In this document: positions 9,601 to 18,269 of the stretch, piece after piece
Layout: each line of letters starts with the position of its first letter
Position numbering within the stretch: position 1 is the stretch's first letter
Notes under the pieces: generated by a model
Databases searched by the model: none
Told to the model about the DNA's origin: nothing
The model's input: only the letters and a program-made list of their open reading frames with translations
Made by a program: the position numbers and the translations under genes
From: Aggregatilineales bacterium
Lineage (GTDB): Bacteria; Chloroflexota; Anaerolineae; Aggregatilineales; Ch27
DNA length: 64,000 nucleotides
NCBI GenBank assembly: GCA_029976005.1
Contig: JARKOQ010000218.1
Location: 1 to 64,000 of the forward strand
Direction: 5' to 3'

Positions 9601-9633
9601 GTGATGATCAACAGCTTCGCGTTCGGCGGTTAA
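6616..9633 (+). CDS. Secreted clostripain-family (C11) cysteine peptidase with C-terminal PsbP-like modules
   Basis: A 1005-residue exported protein. A signal peptide (about 1-24, ending near ALA-S) precedes a spacer with Ala/Arg-rich helices. The peptidase domain begins at TVMIYLAADNDLEEYG. The likely catalytic dyad is His200 (LWDHGGSW) and Cys242 (GFDACLMG), the clan CD order. C11 enzymes cleave after Arg or Lys. Beta-sandwich regions follow (about 480-705). Then come two repeated modules, about 710-850 (FGLNFLYPATWIEP) and 855-1003 (FSVPAGWVEQR), that resemble PsbP-like surface domains. The ATG at 6616 is 8 bases after GAGGAG. It stands alone, with a hairpin after the stop. Confidence 0.83.
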   Translation: MRILRLTLLTLVVLTMTVSYPALASPGSAGQAAGNARPALRLNTDRLAAPTPAERQASATNLNRWLDGLMANPAGRPTTSAEARQRQAQWTVMIYLAADNDLEEYGIGDVNEMEVVGSTTNVNVVVQMDRAPGYDSTNGNWTDARRLYITRDRDVDRINSEVVETLPETNTGDPAVLADFVTWTMDNFPAQRYALILWDHGGSWLGVATDSSSRDNDLSMPELDEALSRIGHPLDLIGFDACLMGGFEVYRTVAPYAEVAVAAEETIPGFGWEYATPLQALARNPGMDAEALGSNFVDAFVAFYTDVVTYYDAFDLGAVRLAEADQLASAIDSFVTSVRANPAAVLSAIADARNNTLMFGGFDDPQYFDIWSAADLAQFMRLLSTLTREQSVAQAARNVVSAVEGMVINHLSSSSLAAATGMTIYFPRNLNAYTQYGFSDRFMEERPGGENLWPDFLDTFYGTATTTVPEAPQVRILGTFPAVASIHQPAAIQMEISGRDIVDVAFGAALKQADGTSILIEYQRLVSRTTTTSGEEVTDWADGVFTRTFNWDTEMPVISDGTVETPALLIQNRTNPGSAVVDGRFLPQSGDPVDAQLVYDLAAGTVKTVWGVRETANGYVPYELAINNGDQFQPYWLYLDADNNLQPRPADVTLTFGDAPFTYRLMPAPTGSYTITIVAENVTGATSRDSADINVNNTSLDPTQRGFTDPEFGLNFLYPATWIEPRFIPTDEGGRLFTGDPATGIVLSVLPYDGVRSAQDVAQQVINSWNALQDAQLVDQQPVTLGSYDAYVVDYTYKFNGEDRSGVVLAVYLPERRLGYGFDVDSPANQIDTATQAFQLLVNSVSFFDTQTELGESDWVTATLSGGQASFSVPAGWVEQRLENWSIYHAPGDEATFVAVQVSPTQGLSNEALATQYLEVLQQSDYIVNVEIYAAEPYFIANETWYLVGFTYTNQSTGVLTAGAYFVTTVGRQEYVFWLETSDAAFDQTFNDTFSVMINSFAFGG

Positions 9634-9645
9634 CTCATACGAACG

Positions 9646-9669
9646 GGGGCGCTCCGTGTGGAGCGCCCC
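9646..9669. terminator. Hairpin between convergent genes
   Basis: GGGGCGCTCC, 4-nt loop, GGAGCGCCCC. A perfect 10-bp GC stem between the stop codons of two convergent genes. There is no T-run on either side, so bidirectional termination is plausible but not typical. Confidence 0.55.
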
Positions 9670-9700
9670 TGATGTCTTTACACTCGGTACCGCGATTCGA

Positions 9701-11194
9701 TCACCCCGTCCCGGCGGCTGCCTCCGCCGCGCCTGGATCAGGCTCGGCTTTCAGCCAGAGGCGCGTCGTCGCCAGCCCCAGTCCGAACACCAGCCAGAAC
9801 AGCACGCCCGACGGCTGGAACTCCAGTTTGAAAAAGTAATGGTCGAACACCCCGGCGGCCAGCGCCGCCAGAATCCCGGCGTGCGTGCCCAGCCACAGCG
9901 CCTCGAAGCGGGCCGGACGGCCCGGACGATTCCAGGCCCGCAGGCCATACAGGAAATACGCCGCCATCGTCAGCAGGTATGTTCCGAGGCCCACCAGCCC
10001 CGCATTCCCGGCCAGGGTAAGGTACAGGTTGGCGACGCCCAGGTAGATGTCCCTGGTCGGCGTCCCGGCGAACCCCACCCCCAGCACCGGATAGCGCTGG
10101 ATGAGCTTGAGCGCGTCCGTGATCTCGCCCACCCGCATCTGGGTCGCCAGGTCGGCCACCTGAAAGCCCTCGATCATGCGCAGCACGTAACCCTGCGTCA
10201 CGGGCAGAATCAGGATCAACACCCCGGCGGCCAACATCAGCCACAGCAGGCGGCGGTAGCGCAGCACGGCGATGAAGACCACGCCCGCGCCGAATGAGAG
10301 CAGCGCGCCGCGAGAATAGGTGAGCAGCAGCGCCGCCCCGACCAATCCCAGCGTTCCCCAGATCAACCAGCGTCCCAGGCGGCTCGTCTGGCGGCTGAAG
10401 GCCAGCGGCAGCGTGATCGCCCCCAGCACGGCCAGGACGCCGCCGTAGGCGTTGGGGTCGATCCAGACGCCAATCGCGCGTTCGGCCAGCGCGGGGTTGT
10501 CCTCCACATAGCGGATCACCCCGCCGTTAGGATAGCCAAACTGCGCGAAGCGAACCAGCACCGATTCGGCCGTGGCATCCGGCAGCAAGTACAGGCCAAT
10601 CCCGATCAGCGCCGTCGCCGCCGCCATCACCAGAAACACCACCATCACCCGGCGGAGAACGCCCTCCTCACGAATAACGTCGGACAGCACCAGCGCCAAC
10701 CCGATGTTGAGCAGCATTTCGGCAAACTGGCGCAGGATGTCCGAGCGCAGCCCGGCGTGGCCCAACCCCAGGACAAAGGCCATGACCAGCACCAGCACCA
10801 GCCCGACGACCAGCGGATGCAGCGGCGTGATCTGGAACAACCGCCGCCGTCCGGTCATCCACTGGAACAGGTAGACCAGGAAGAATGCCCCCAGCGCGAC
10901 GTCCAGCAAGGTCGGAGTCAGGCCGATCTTGAAGGGCAGCGTCCCAAACGGGAGCAGCCCCAACACCACGATAACGGCGTATAGCGCGACGTTCAGATCC
11001 GTCAGGATATACAGTCCGGCCAGCAGCCCAACCAGCCCGGCGATCATGTACACAGGGCCGATCAGCGCCAGTCCCAGGCCAATGCCCACACCCGCGACGC
11101 CAATCACGCCGCCCAGCGCGATCGCCCGCGCGCGGCTTCCCGTGCGATTGAAGATCGTGATCCACCAGTCCTCGCGGGACAGTAAAGAACGCAT
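9701..11194 (-). CDS. O-antigen ligase/polymerase-like membrane protein (Wzy/WaaL-type)
   Basis: A 497-residue polytopic membrane protein with about 11-12 hydrophobic segments. A large extracytoplasmic loop before the last third (about 340-400) contains RYPVLGVGFAGTP. That placement of an Arg and a GVGFG-like stretch is typical of the Wzy_C/O-antigen ligase family. These enzymes polymerise or transfer lipid-linked glycans on the outer face of the membrane. The ATG follows AAGGAG at 7 bases and lies just after the stop of the upstream YfhO-like gene. Context is a polysaccharide operon: GT2, GT4, YfhO-like and this gene. Confidence 0.83.
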   Translation of the reverse strand: MRSLLSREDWWITIFNRTGSRARAIALGGVIGVAGVGIGLGLALIGPVYMIAGLVGLLAGLYILTDLNVALYAVIVVLGLLPFGTLPFKIGLTPTLLDVALGAFFLVYLFQWMTGRRRLFQITPLHPLVVGLVLVLVMAFVLGLGHAGLRSDILRQFAEMLLNIGLALVLSDVIREEGVLRRVMVVFLVMAAATALIGIGLYLLPDATAESVLVRFAQFGYPNGGVIRYVEDNPALAERAIGVWIDPNAYGGVLAVLGAITLPLAFSRQTSRLGRWLIWGTLGLVGAALLLTYSRGALLSFGAGVVFIAVLRYRRLLWLMLAAGVLILILPVTQGYVLRMIEGFQVADLATQMRVGEITDALKLIQRYPVLGVGFAGTPTRDIYLGVANLYLTLAGNAGLVGLGTYLLTMAAYFLYGLRAWNRPGRPARFEALWLGTHAGILAALAAGVFDHYFFKLEFQPSGVLFWLVFGLGLATTRLWLKAEPDPGAAEAAAGTG

Positions 11195-11195
11195 C

Positions 11196-13481
11196 CTAGC
11201 TCTCCTTGCGCCGGCCGGGAGTATAGCGCCGCCAGCCCAGCCAGACCATGCCGCCGATCAGAGCGACCCAGGCCGCCAGGCTCAGCGCCGCCCCGACCGC
11301 GAAGCTCAGGGGCCGGTAGACCAATTCGACCTGACGCGCCCCGGCGGGCAGGCTCACGGCGCTCAACGCGCCATAGGCCCGCAGGATCCGCGTCGGCTGG
11401 CCGTCGATCGTGGCCTGCCAGCCTGGATAATTGGGCAGCGCGATGCTCAACACGGCGGGTGTATCTTGCCCGGTCACGGCGATCGTGATCGCCTCCGGCG
11501 CAAATGCGGTGACCCGCGCCTCCCCCTGAATCGCCAGCCCGTCCGGCACGCTCAACCCCGCCTCTTCCAGCAGGATAATGCTGCGACGCGGATCGTAGCG
11601 CGAATCGGCCAGCAGGGCGTAAGCGAACGCATCGCTGTCCACCCAATCCACCCGATCCAGCAGCAGCGCGAACGGGCGTGGATCGTCCAGCCGGTGGGCG
11701 TTGACCGGGCCATACCCGTCTTCGCCGCTGGCGACGATCGTGCTGGGGATGGGCAGTTCCATCCAGTCGGAGAAAACGTATTTGACCGCGAACAACTCCC
11801 AGGCGGTTGTCTCCGGCAGGCTGCCCTCAACGATCGCATGCGGCCCGGCCAGCCACAGCGGGCTGATGCCGCGAATGTCCGGGATTTCCCACAGACTGCC
11901 ATAGTTCGCCAGCAGACCGCGCCGCCCATCGACCCTTTGGACGGGCAGGTCCGGGTCAGCCAGGGCCACGTCCAGGACCGCCGGGCGAGCCAGCCGTTCG
12001 TTCGCCGGGACAGGCTCGGCCAGCAGATTCCTCTGCCCGAAGCTCAGCAGGTCGAAAGCCAGCAGACCAATCACTGCCGCCTGCCGCCACCCGCCATCCG
12101 GCCGCTCGGCCAGCCAGGGTAGCCCGACCAGCGCCAACCCACCCAGCAGCAGCGTGAACGCCGCCGAGGCCAGACCGGCGCCGTAGAGGTCGCGATCCGG
12201 CCCCAGCCACATCACGAACAGCACCAGGCCCAGCACCGCGGCGATCCCGACCAGGATCAGCACGGCCCGCCGCGCCTGCCGGGCCAGCCGGAGGCGCTGT
12301 TCGCCGCTGCCGTCCACCAGCGCCGCCAGCCCCAATCCGGCCAGGACGCTGGCCGCCAGTGCGACCACGAGCGCCGCCCGCTCCTGCCCCCGGAACAAGC
12401 TCAGTCCCGGCAGCGCGTTGTACAGCGCGCCGTAAAAGGCCGTATTCCCGCCGAAGCTCAGCACCAGTCCAATCAGGGCCGCGCCGCCCCAGAAGGCCGC
12501 GTCGCGCACCCGCCACGCCAGTCCCAGCCCGGCCAGCAGCAGCCCGATCACCCCCACGTACAGCGGCGACCATACCGACATCACGCCGGGCAGGATCGCC
12601 TGAATCACGTCGTAGATCGGGAATCCGCCCTGTTTGGCCTCGAAGCCCAGGTCGATGCGCGTGGCGTGCAGCAGATACTCGAACGCCGGCAGAAGCTGCA
12701 CGGCCGCCAGCAGGGCCGCCCCAATTCCGATCACCAGGACGCCGCCCAGTGCCGCCTTCCACGACCAGCGGCGAGCGTAGACCCGGTAGACCCAGAATGC
12801 GACTGTCAGATAGCCAATCAACAGATTGGTCTGAGAGTGCCCGGCCAGCACACTCAAACCCAGGCCCAGCGCGGCCATGGCCAGCCAGCGCCAGCGCGGC
12901 TGCGCCTCGCGCGTGGCCTCGTGAACGCCCAGCAGGGCCAGCGGCCCCCAGATCGCCGCTTCCAGCAGGGCCAGTTGCAGGGGCGGATAGCCGGTCATGA
13001 ACCCGCCGTAAGCCCACACCAGGGCCGCCCCCAGGCCGCCCATCACGCTGCCCACCTGCCCAACCGTCAGCCGCCGGACGAAGATGTACATCCCCAGGCT
13101 GCCCGCCAGCACGTGGGCCATCATCTCCAGTTCCAGCGCATGGTACGTCCAGCCGCCGCCCAGCCCGGCCAGGACAACCGTCAGCAGGCGCGGCGGATAG
13201 AAGACCGCCGACTGCGTATCGGCCAGGAAGGGCAGCCCGCCGTTATTGTAAGGATTCCAGAGCGGCACCTCGCCCTGCCACAGCCGGGCCGCCTGATAAG
13301 CGCCAAAGGCGACGAACTGGCCGGAGAAATCCCCCTCGGCCAGCGAAACCTGGTCCGCTTCCACCGGCGTCAGAAAGCGCCAGAAAAAAAGCGCCCACAC
13401 CGCAAGCAGAACCAGCAGCGCCGCCTGATCCGGCCAGCGCTTAATCATGCGTTGGATGGATGTATCGATTTTTAGGATCAT
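11196..13481 (-). CDS. YfhO-like multi-pass membrane protein
   Basis: A 761-residue protein with about 12-13 transmembrane segments and a C-terminal extracellular region (about 520-725), then a last membrane helix. The N-terminal region has NPYNNGGLPFLADTQSAVFYP, the hallmark of the YfhO/GT-C-like family. B. subtilis YfhO is implicated in glycosylating teichoic acids on the outer face of the membrane. A role in sugar transfer from a lipid carrier is therefore likely but not shown. It lies 2 bases after the GT4 gene stop and immediately before the ligase-like gene, so all are probably cotranscribed. Confidence 0.85.
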   Translation of the reverse strand: MILKIDTSIQRMIKRWPDQAALLVLLAVWALFFWRFLTPVEADQVSLAEGDFSGQFVAFGAYQAARLWQGEVPLWNPYNNGGLPFLADTQSAVFYPPRLLTVVLAGLGGGWTYHALELEMMAHVLAGSLGMYIFVRRLTVGQVGSVMGGLGAALVWAYGGFMTGYPPLQLALLEAAIWGPLALLGVHEATREAQPRWRWLAMAALGLGLSVLAGHSQTNLLIGYLTVAFWVYRVYARRWSWKAALGGVLVIGIGAALLAAVQLLPAFEYLLHATRIDLGFEAKQGGFPIYDVIQAILPGVMSVWSPLYVGVIGLLLAGLGLAWRVRDAAFWGGAALIGLVLSFGGNTAFYGALYNALPGLSLFRGQERAALVVALAASVLAGLGLAALVDGSGEQRLRLARQARRAVLILVGIAAVLGLVLFVMWLGPDRDLYGAGLASAAFTLLLGGLALVGLPWLAERPDGGWRQAAVIGLLAFDLLSFGQRNLLAEPVPANERLARPAVLDVALADPDLPVQRVDGRRGLLANYGSLWEIPDIRGISPLWLAGPHAIVEGSLPETTAWELFAVKYVFSDWMELPIPSTIVASGEDGYGPVNAHRLDDPRPFALLLDRVDWVDSDAFAYALLADSRYDPRRSIILLEEAGLSVPDGLAIQGEARVTAFAPEAITIAVTGQDTPAVLSIALPNYPGWQATIDGQPTRILRAYGALSAVSLPAGARQVELVYRPLSFAVGAALSLAAWVALIGGMVWLGWRRYTPGRRKES

Positions 13482-13483
13482 GA

Positions 13484-14644
13484 CTACACGAATTTCCCGC
13501 TGACTTCACCAAACAGGGCCAGGGTCAGGTCGGCGATGTTCTCCCACGCAAAACCCTGGTACAGCCGCCGTGCCCCCGCGCCGAGGGCCGCCCGCAGACG
13601 ATGATCCCCGGCCAGGCGCGTCACGGCGACCGCCAGACTCGCCGCGTCCCCAGGCGGCACCAGGCAAATGTTCTCCCCGTCGCGCAGTTCCGGCATCGCC
13701 ACGGCCGGTTGGGTCGTGACGACCGGGCAGCCGTGCTCCAGCGCGGCCATCAGACTCCCTCGCCGGAAGGACGCCCCGTCCTCGTACGGTAGCGCCAGCA
13801 TATCGCAGCTCACCAGGTAGGCACTGACCTCGCCGGGTTCCAGGTAACCCGTCCACATCACCCGGTCGGCCAGTCCTAGGCGGTCGACCAGGGCTTCGAT
13901 CTCCAGCGCGTAGGCAGCGTTGGTAGGGTCGCTATCGCCCGTTCGCCCGCCGATCATCACCAGCCAGCAAGGCTGCCCCTGCTCGCGCAGCCGGGCCAGG
14001 GCGTGCAACAGCGTCTCCACACCTTTGCTGCGGTTCAAAAAGCCGAAATACCCGATCAGAATGTCCCCCGGTCCAATCCCGACCCGGTCGCGCCATCCCG
14101 TGCGATCAAAGTGATCGGGCAATTGCCCGCCGATGTTCGAGCCGATGGGAATCCGCCGCAGTCGGGTCACGCCGCCCGCCAGCGCTAGCTGGCGCTCGTC
14201 CTCGGGGTTGGTCACGATCGCCGCGTCCGCTCCGCGCGCCAACGCCAGCACCGCCCGCTCGCGCAGCGGCCCGGCCTTGGGAAACAGATACGGCACTCGT
14301 AGGTCGTGGAACGTCACGACCAGCGGAATCGACCCCTTCAGGCGCGGCAGCAGGTGGATCATCCCGGCCATCTGGTACGCCGCCGTCTGGTACTGCAAGT
14401 TGACCACGGCCAGCTCGCGCTCCGCGGCCCACCGCTGCACGGCCCGCAGACAGGCCCGGTTCCAGTTCGTGACGTCGGCCGAGACATGAATCCCGCGGTC
14501 GCCCCGCCCAACGCCATCCCGCCCGGTCAGCACGAAGACCTCGTGTCCGGCCCCGACGAAGGCCCGGCCCAGTGTGCGCGTGAAATCGGCCACCCCGCCC
14601 TGCATCGGCGGATACTCGCCGCTGATCAACCCGATCCGCATCAT
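13484..14644 (-). CDS. Family 4 glycosyltransferase (GT-B fold)
   Basis: A 386-residue GT4 enzyme. The N-terminal Rossmann half opens with IGLISGEYPPMQGGVADF, a glycine-rich acceptor loop of this family. The C-terminal half has GYFGFLNRSKGVETLLHAL and DMLALPYEDGASFRRGSLMAALEHGCPVV. The usual E-x7-E is altered: the first Glu position reads D in YEDGAS, and the nearby Glu lies at ALEHG. GT4 enzymes retain the anomeric configuration and use nucleotide sugars in the cytoplasm. Two ATGs are adjacent (14644, 14641) after GGGGAG; the second has better spacing. It lies 14 bases after the GT2 gene. Confidence 0.88.
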   Translation of the reverse strand: MMRIGLISGEYPPMQGGVADFTRTLGRAFVGAGHEVFVLTGRDGVGRGDRGIHVSADVTNWNRACLRAVQRWAAERELAVVNLQYQTAAYQMAGMIHLLPRLKGSIPLVVTFHDLRVPYLFPKAGPLRERAVLALARGADAAIVTNPEDERQLALAGGVTRLRRIPIGSNIGGQLPDHFDRTGWRDRVGIGPGDILIGYFGFLNRSKGVETLLHALARLREQGQPCWLVMIGGRTGDSDPTNAAYALEIEALVDRLGLADRVMWTGYLEPGEVSAYLVSCDMLALPYEDGASFRRGSLMAALEHGCPVVTTQPAVAMPELRDGENICLVPPGDAASLAVAVTRLAGDHRLRAALGAGARRLYQGFAWENIADLTLALFGEVSGKFV

Positions 14645-14658
14645 ACTCCCCTGGCGGC

Positions 14659-15627
14659 CTAACGGTTAGGCCGCAATCCTGAGCGCAAGACTTCGCGATA
14701 GGCCGCCGTCCGTTCCCGGCGCAGTTCCGGGTGCGATCCCAGGCGGCCCTTGGCCCATTCAAGCCCCCACTGCACCCCGTAATGGGCCAGCAGGTACAGC
14801 CGCAGCACCTCGCCCACCAGCGGGCCATGAAACTTGCGGAAGTAACGCACCTTGCTCTGCTGGAAGTAGATATGCCGTCTGGCAACCACCTGGTCGGTGC
14901 TCTTACCCCCGTGATGGATGATCCGGGCCGTCCCAACGTAGACCACCCGCCACCCGGCTGCGACAGCCCGCCGGCACCAGTCCATCTCCTCGGCGAACAT
15001 CACGTAGCCCTCGTCCAGCCCGCCGATCTGAGCGTAGACCTCCCGCCGCGCCATCAGCGCCGAACCCTGCACCCAGCCCACCTCGAACACACCGTCGTCC
15101 GGCGCGTCGGAGACGTAGTAGTGGCGCAGCACACCGGGCGGCGCGAAGCGTTGCAGCCAGGTACTCTCGAACAGGGCCGTGACCAGAGTCGGGAAGCGCC
15201 GCCGCGTGGATTGGGTCGAGCCGTCCGTATTGAGCGTGTGTGGCCCGACGATCCCCACTTCCGGGTGCGCATCCAGATATTGGACCAGAACCGGCAGCGC
15301 ATCCGCCAACACCTCGGTATCCGGATTGAGCAGCAGCAGATGGCGGCCGCGCGCCACGGCCAGCCCCAGGTTGTTGCCCCGCGTGAAGCCCACGTTCTCA
15401 GGCTGGGCCAACACCCGCACCATCGGAAAGCCCGCCAGCACTTCGAGGGTGTGATCCGTGCTCGCGCTCTCGACAACGATGATCTCGACCAGCGGGCCCG
15501 CCGCTTCGTCCGGAGCCGTCTCGTCCGGCCCAATCACGGTCAGCGGCCCGGCCAGGATGCTCCGCAGGCAGGCCGCCAGCAGGTCGGCCACGTTCCAGCT
15601 CACAATGACGATCGACAGGTCAACCAT
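14659..15627 (-). CDS. Family 2 glycosyltransferase
   Basis: A 322-residue GT-A enzyme. It opens with VDLSIVIVSWNVADLLAACL. LLLNPDTEVL supplies the DxD-type metal/nucleotide site, and MFAEEMDWCRRAVAAGW contains the E-D-D/ED box typical of rhamnosyl- and other GT2 transferases. The C-terminal region has two short amphipathic helices. Such proteins often transfer rhamnose, and this one lies near genes for a GDP-6-deoxyhexose; the link is inference. The ATG follows GGGGAGTG. It is the first gene of the GT2-GT4-YfhO-ligase operon. Confidence 0.9.
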   Translation of the reverse strand: MVDLSIVIVSWNVADLLAACLRSILAGPLTVIGPDETAPDEAAGPLVEIIVVESASTDHTLEVLAGFPMVRVLAQPENVGFTRGNNLGLAVARGRHLLLLNPDTEVLADALPVLVQYLDAHPEVGIVGPHTLNTDGSTQSTRRRFPTLVTALFESTWLQRFAPPGVLRHYYVSDAPDDGVFEVGWVQGSALMARREVYAQIGGLDEGYVMFAEEMDWCRRAVAAGWRVVYVGTARIIHHGGKSTDQVVARRHIYFQQSKVRYFRKFHGPLVGEVLRLYLLAHYGVQWGLEWAKGRLGSHPELRRERTAAYREVLRSGLRPNR

Positions 15628-15809
15628 AGATCACTCCCCACGCCGCGGGGCAAGCCCGGTTCGGCAGATGGCACGGCGTCGGGGATTTTACCGGGTTTAT
15701 GCACTTGGAACACACATTTTTTACAGGCAAGCCAGATGATAGGTCATGCACAGGTTCGCACGCGCTCGTCCGACCGGGCGTTGCCTATCGCAGTTTGGGA
15801 GAATGTCCT

Positions 15810-16841
15810 ATGACTCACTGGTATCGAAAGCTCGCGACTCTCGCCGTTGTTTCGATGCTCATGGCCCTGGGCGCCGGGGTCGCCGCCGCCCAGGAAAACC
15901 CGCCGCGCCGCCCCCAGGGCGTGCTGGTCGGTCGCGTTGCCCTGCTCAAGACCCTGTCGGAAATGTCCGGCCAGTCCATCCCGGACATCGTGGCCCAGGT
16001 CGAGGAAGGGGAGACCCTGAACGATCTCGCCGCCGCGCTTGGCCTCGATCCCGCCGCCGTCGTCGACCACACCGCCGCGAACCTGGCCGAGCGCATCAAT
16101 CAGGCTGTCGCCAACGGCCACCTCGCCCAGGAACAAGCCGACGAAGTCCTCGCCACCCTGGGTGCCGACCTGACCGATCTGATGGCCCGGCCGGTGCCGG
16201 AACGTCCCCTGGCCGATCGGCTCGATCCGGAGCGCATTCGCCAGTTGGGCGGGCAAGGGTTGATCGGCGCGCTCACCAACCGGACCGGCCTCAGCCCGGC
16301 CGACCTGTTGGCTCAGGCCCGCGATAACGACCTGACAACCCTGGCCGAAATTGCCGCCTTCAATGACATCCCCGTCGAGGACGTAATCGCCGCCGCCGAG
16401 GCCACTGCGGCCGAACGCATCAACGCGGCCGTCGCCGGCGGCACCCTGACCCAGGAACAGGCCGATGCGCTTCTGGCCCGCGCCAGTGAGTACTTCGCCA
16501 ATGCAGTCGATCACGAGCTGCCCATCGGCAGCGGCCCGGTCGCCGATGTCACCCGCGAGATTGTGTCCAGCGTGGTCGAGCAAACCGGGCTGGAGCCGGT
16601 GGCGCTCCTGCGAGAGTTGCGCGGCGGCGCGACGATGCAGGCGCTTCTGGAGGCCAACGGCTCCAGCGTCGATGTCGCCGTCAGCGCCATCATGAACGGC
16701 GTGGAAGCCCGCACCAACCGGATGCTGGCCGGCATTGAGGAGCGCGTCCGCCAGGCCCTGACCGGCGAATGGCAGCCGGGCGCCCGGCTATCCGAGGGCC
16801 GGCGCGGCTTGCTCCAGGACCTCCGGCCTCAGACGCGCTGA
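15810..16841 (+). CDS. Secreted helical-repeat protein of unknown function
   Basis: A 343-residue protein with a signal peptide (MTHWYRKLATLAVVSMLMAL..., cleavage near AAA-QEN). The rest is almost entirely helical and built from a repeated unit. The pattern xAERINxAVAxGxLxQEQADxxLA occurs twice (about 90 and 205), each after a short LLAQ/DIVAQ-type helix unit with a D-x-P-V turn. A third degenerate unit lies near 250-325. No catalytic residues or cysteines are recognised. It may act as a cell-surface or envelope scaffold, but nothing here proves that. The ATG at 15810 is preceded by GGGAG; the longer frame from 15699 lacks a signal peptide start. Confidence 0.72.
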   Translation: MTHWYRKLATLAVVSMLMALGAGVAAAQENPPRRPQGVLVGRVALLKTLSEMSGQSIPDIVAQVEEGETLNDLAAALGLDPAAVVDHTAANLAERINQAVANGHLAQEQADEVLATLGADLTDLMARPVPERPLADRLDPERIRQLGGQGLIGALTNRTGLSPADLLAQARDNDLTTLAEIAAFNDIPVEDVIAAAEATAAERINAAVAGGTLTQEQADALLARASEYFANAVDHELPIGSGPVADVTREIVSSVVEQTGLEPVALLRELRGGATMQALLEANGSSVDVAVSAIMNGVEARTNRMLAGIEERVRQALTGEWQPGARLSEGRRGLLQDLRPQTR

Positions 16842-16865
16842 CCGGAGACCTCCACCGAATCGATC

Positions 16866-16891
16866 GGGGCTGCTCACCCTCGAGCAGCCCC
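16866..16891. terminator. Hairpin between convergent genes
   Basis: GGGGCTGCTC, 6-nt loop, GAGCAGCCCC: a perfect 10-bp stem between the secreted helical-repeat gene and the convergent MFS gene. There is no T-run. Confidence 0.55.
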
Positions 16892-16900
16892 GCGTCGTGT

Positions 16901-18229
16901 CTACCGGTCAGCCGCGGCAATGGCGGCCTGAGCCGGCTGTTCCTGCATCGTGAGGCGGGTATACTCCCGCAGGCGTGGGTACTTCCAGGCGATCCAGCCA
17001 GTCAGGAGCACCGTGAGGATGCCGCCGCTCACGATCGCCGCTGGCGCGCCGAACGCCGCCGCCACCAGCCCGGCTTCCAGCTCGCCAAGCTGCGGACCGC
17101 CCGTGAAGAAGATCATGTTGACGCTCGTCATCCGGCCCCGCAGCCGGTCGGGCGTTCGGAGCTGCCTGATCGTCCCCCGGATCACGGTCGATACCGTGTC
17201 CCCGGCTCCAGTCAGCGCGAAGAAGAAGTACGACAGGAAGAAGGTCGTCGAGAGGCCGAACAGGGCCGTCGCCACGCCATATACCACCACGCTGATCAGC
17301 AGCACCACACCCTGCCGGTCAATCTCCCGGCGCAGGGCCAGCACCGCTCCGGCCAGCAGCGCCCCAACCGGCTGGGCAGTCGCCAGCAGCCCGTAGCCTT
17401 CCGGCCCCAGGCCGAGCATGCTCGTCGCCACGATCGGCAGCATCGTCCGGGCGGAGGCGAAAAAGGTCGCGAAGAAGTCCAGCAGCATCGTGCCCCAGAT
17501 GATCCGCTCGTGATAGGTGTAGCGCACCCCTTCGAGCAGCGCCTGCCAGCCCAGACCGGCATCCCGCTCGGCCACGTGCCCGCGAAAGCGCATCATGAAC
17601 AGCAGCACGACCGGGATGGACAGCAGCACGGCGCTGACCAGATACACGATCCCCACGTCAAACCGGGCGACCAGCAATCCGGCCACCGCCGGGCCAACCA
17701 CCGCCGTGATCTGCCATTGCAGGGTATTCAGGCTGATCGCGTTGCTGAGGTGCTTCTCGCCAACCAGGTTGGGCACGGTCGCCTGCCGGGCCGGGCCGGC
17801 GAAGGCCGAAATCGCGGCCCCGGAGGCTGTCAGCAGGTAGATGGCCGGGATGCTGTCCTGGCCGCCGAGGGTCAGCCCGGCCAGGATCGCGGCCAGCAGC
17901 CCGGAGGCGATCTGCGTGCCGATCAGCACCTTGCGCCGATCCTGGGTATCGGCCAGGATGCCCCCCAGCAGGGCCAGAATCACGATGGGGATGATCCGCA
18001 CCAACCCCAGCGATCCCAGTCCCAGGGCCTCGGCGCTGAGATCGACCGGCTGTCCCAGCAAATTGATGGTGAAAACCTGGCCGCGCAGCAGCGCGAAGAC
18101 GTGCCAGTTGACCGCGATGAGCTGCATCTCGGAGCCGATTCCCGCCAGAATCTCCGCGATCCAAAGGAGCCGGAAATCGGGGTAATACCGCAGCGCGGGC
18201 AAGCGCGGCGACGACGATGGGCCTGACAT
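16901..18229 (-). CDS. MFS transporter, EntS/MFS_3-like exporter
   Basis: A 442-residue protein with 12 predicted membrane helices. The N-terminus LRYYPDFRLLWIAEILAGIG and the loop GGILADTQDRRKVLIGTQ (the D-R-R-K motif A between helices 2 and 3) fit the MFS_3 group. That group includes EntS-type siderophore and drug exporters. It would use the proton gradient to export a small molecule; no substrate can be read. The ATG at 18229 follows GGAG, while a longer frame to 18301 is not supported. It is the last gene of the minus cluster with tatD, gmd and the reductase, 40 bases after tatD. Confidence 0.85.
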   Translation of the reverse strand: MSGPSSSPRLPALRYYPDFRLLWIAEILAGIGSEMQLIAVNWHVFALLRGQVFTINLLGQPVDLSAEALGLGSLGLVRIIPIVILALLGGILADTQDRRKVLIGTQIASGLLAAILAGLTLGGQDSIPAIYLLTASGAAISAFAGPARQATVPNLVGEKHLSNAISLNTLQWQITAVVGPAVAGLLVARFDVGIVYLVSAVLLSIPVVLLFMMRFRGHVAERDAGLGWQALLEGVRYTYHERIIWGTMLLDFFATFFASARTMLPIVATSMLGLGPEGYGLLATAQPVGALLAGAVLALRREIDRQGVVLLISVVVYGVATALFGLSTTFFLSYFFFALTGAGDTVSTVIRGTIRQLRTPDRLRGRMTSVNMIFFTGGPQLGELEAGLVAAAFGAPAAIVSGGILTVLLTGWIAWKYPRLREYTRLTMQEQPAQAAIAAADR

Positions 18230-18269
18230 AATGACTCCACGAAATGATACAAGGAGGCAGCGCCTCCAA

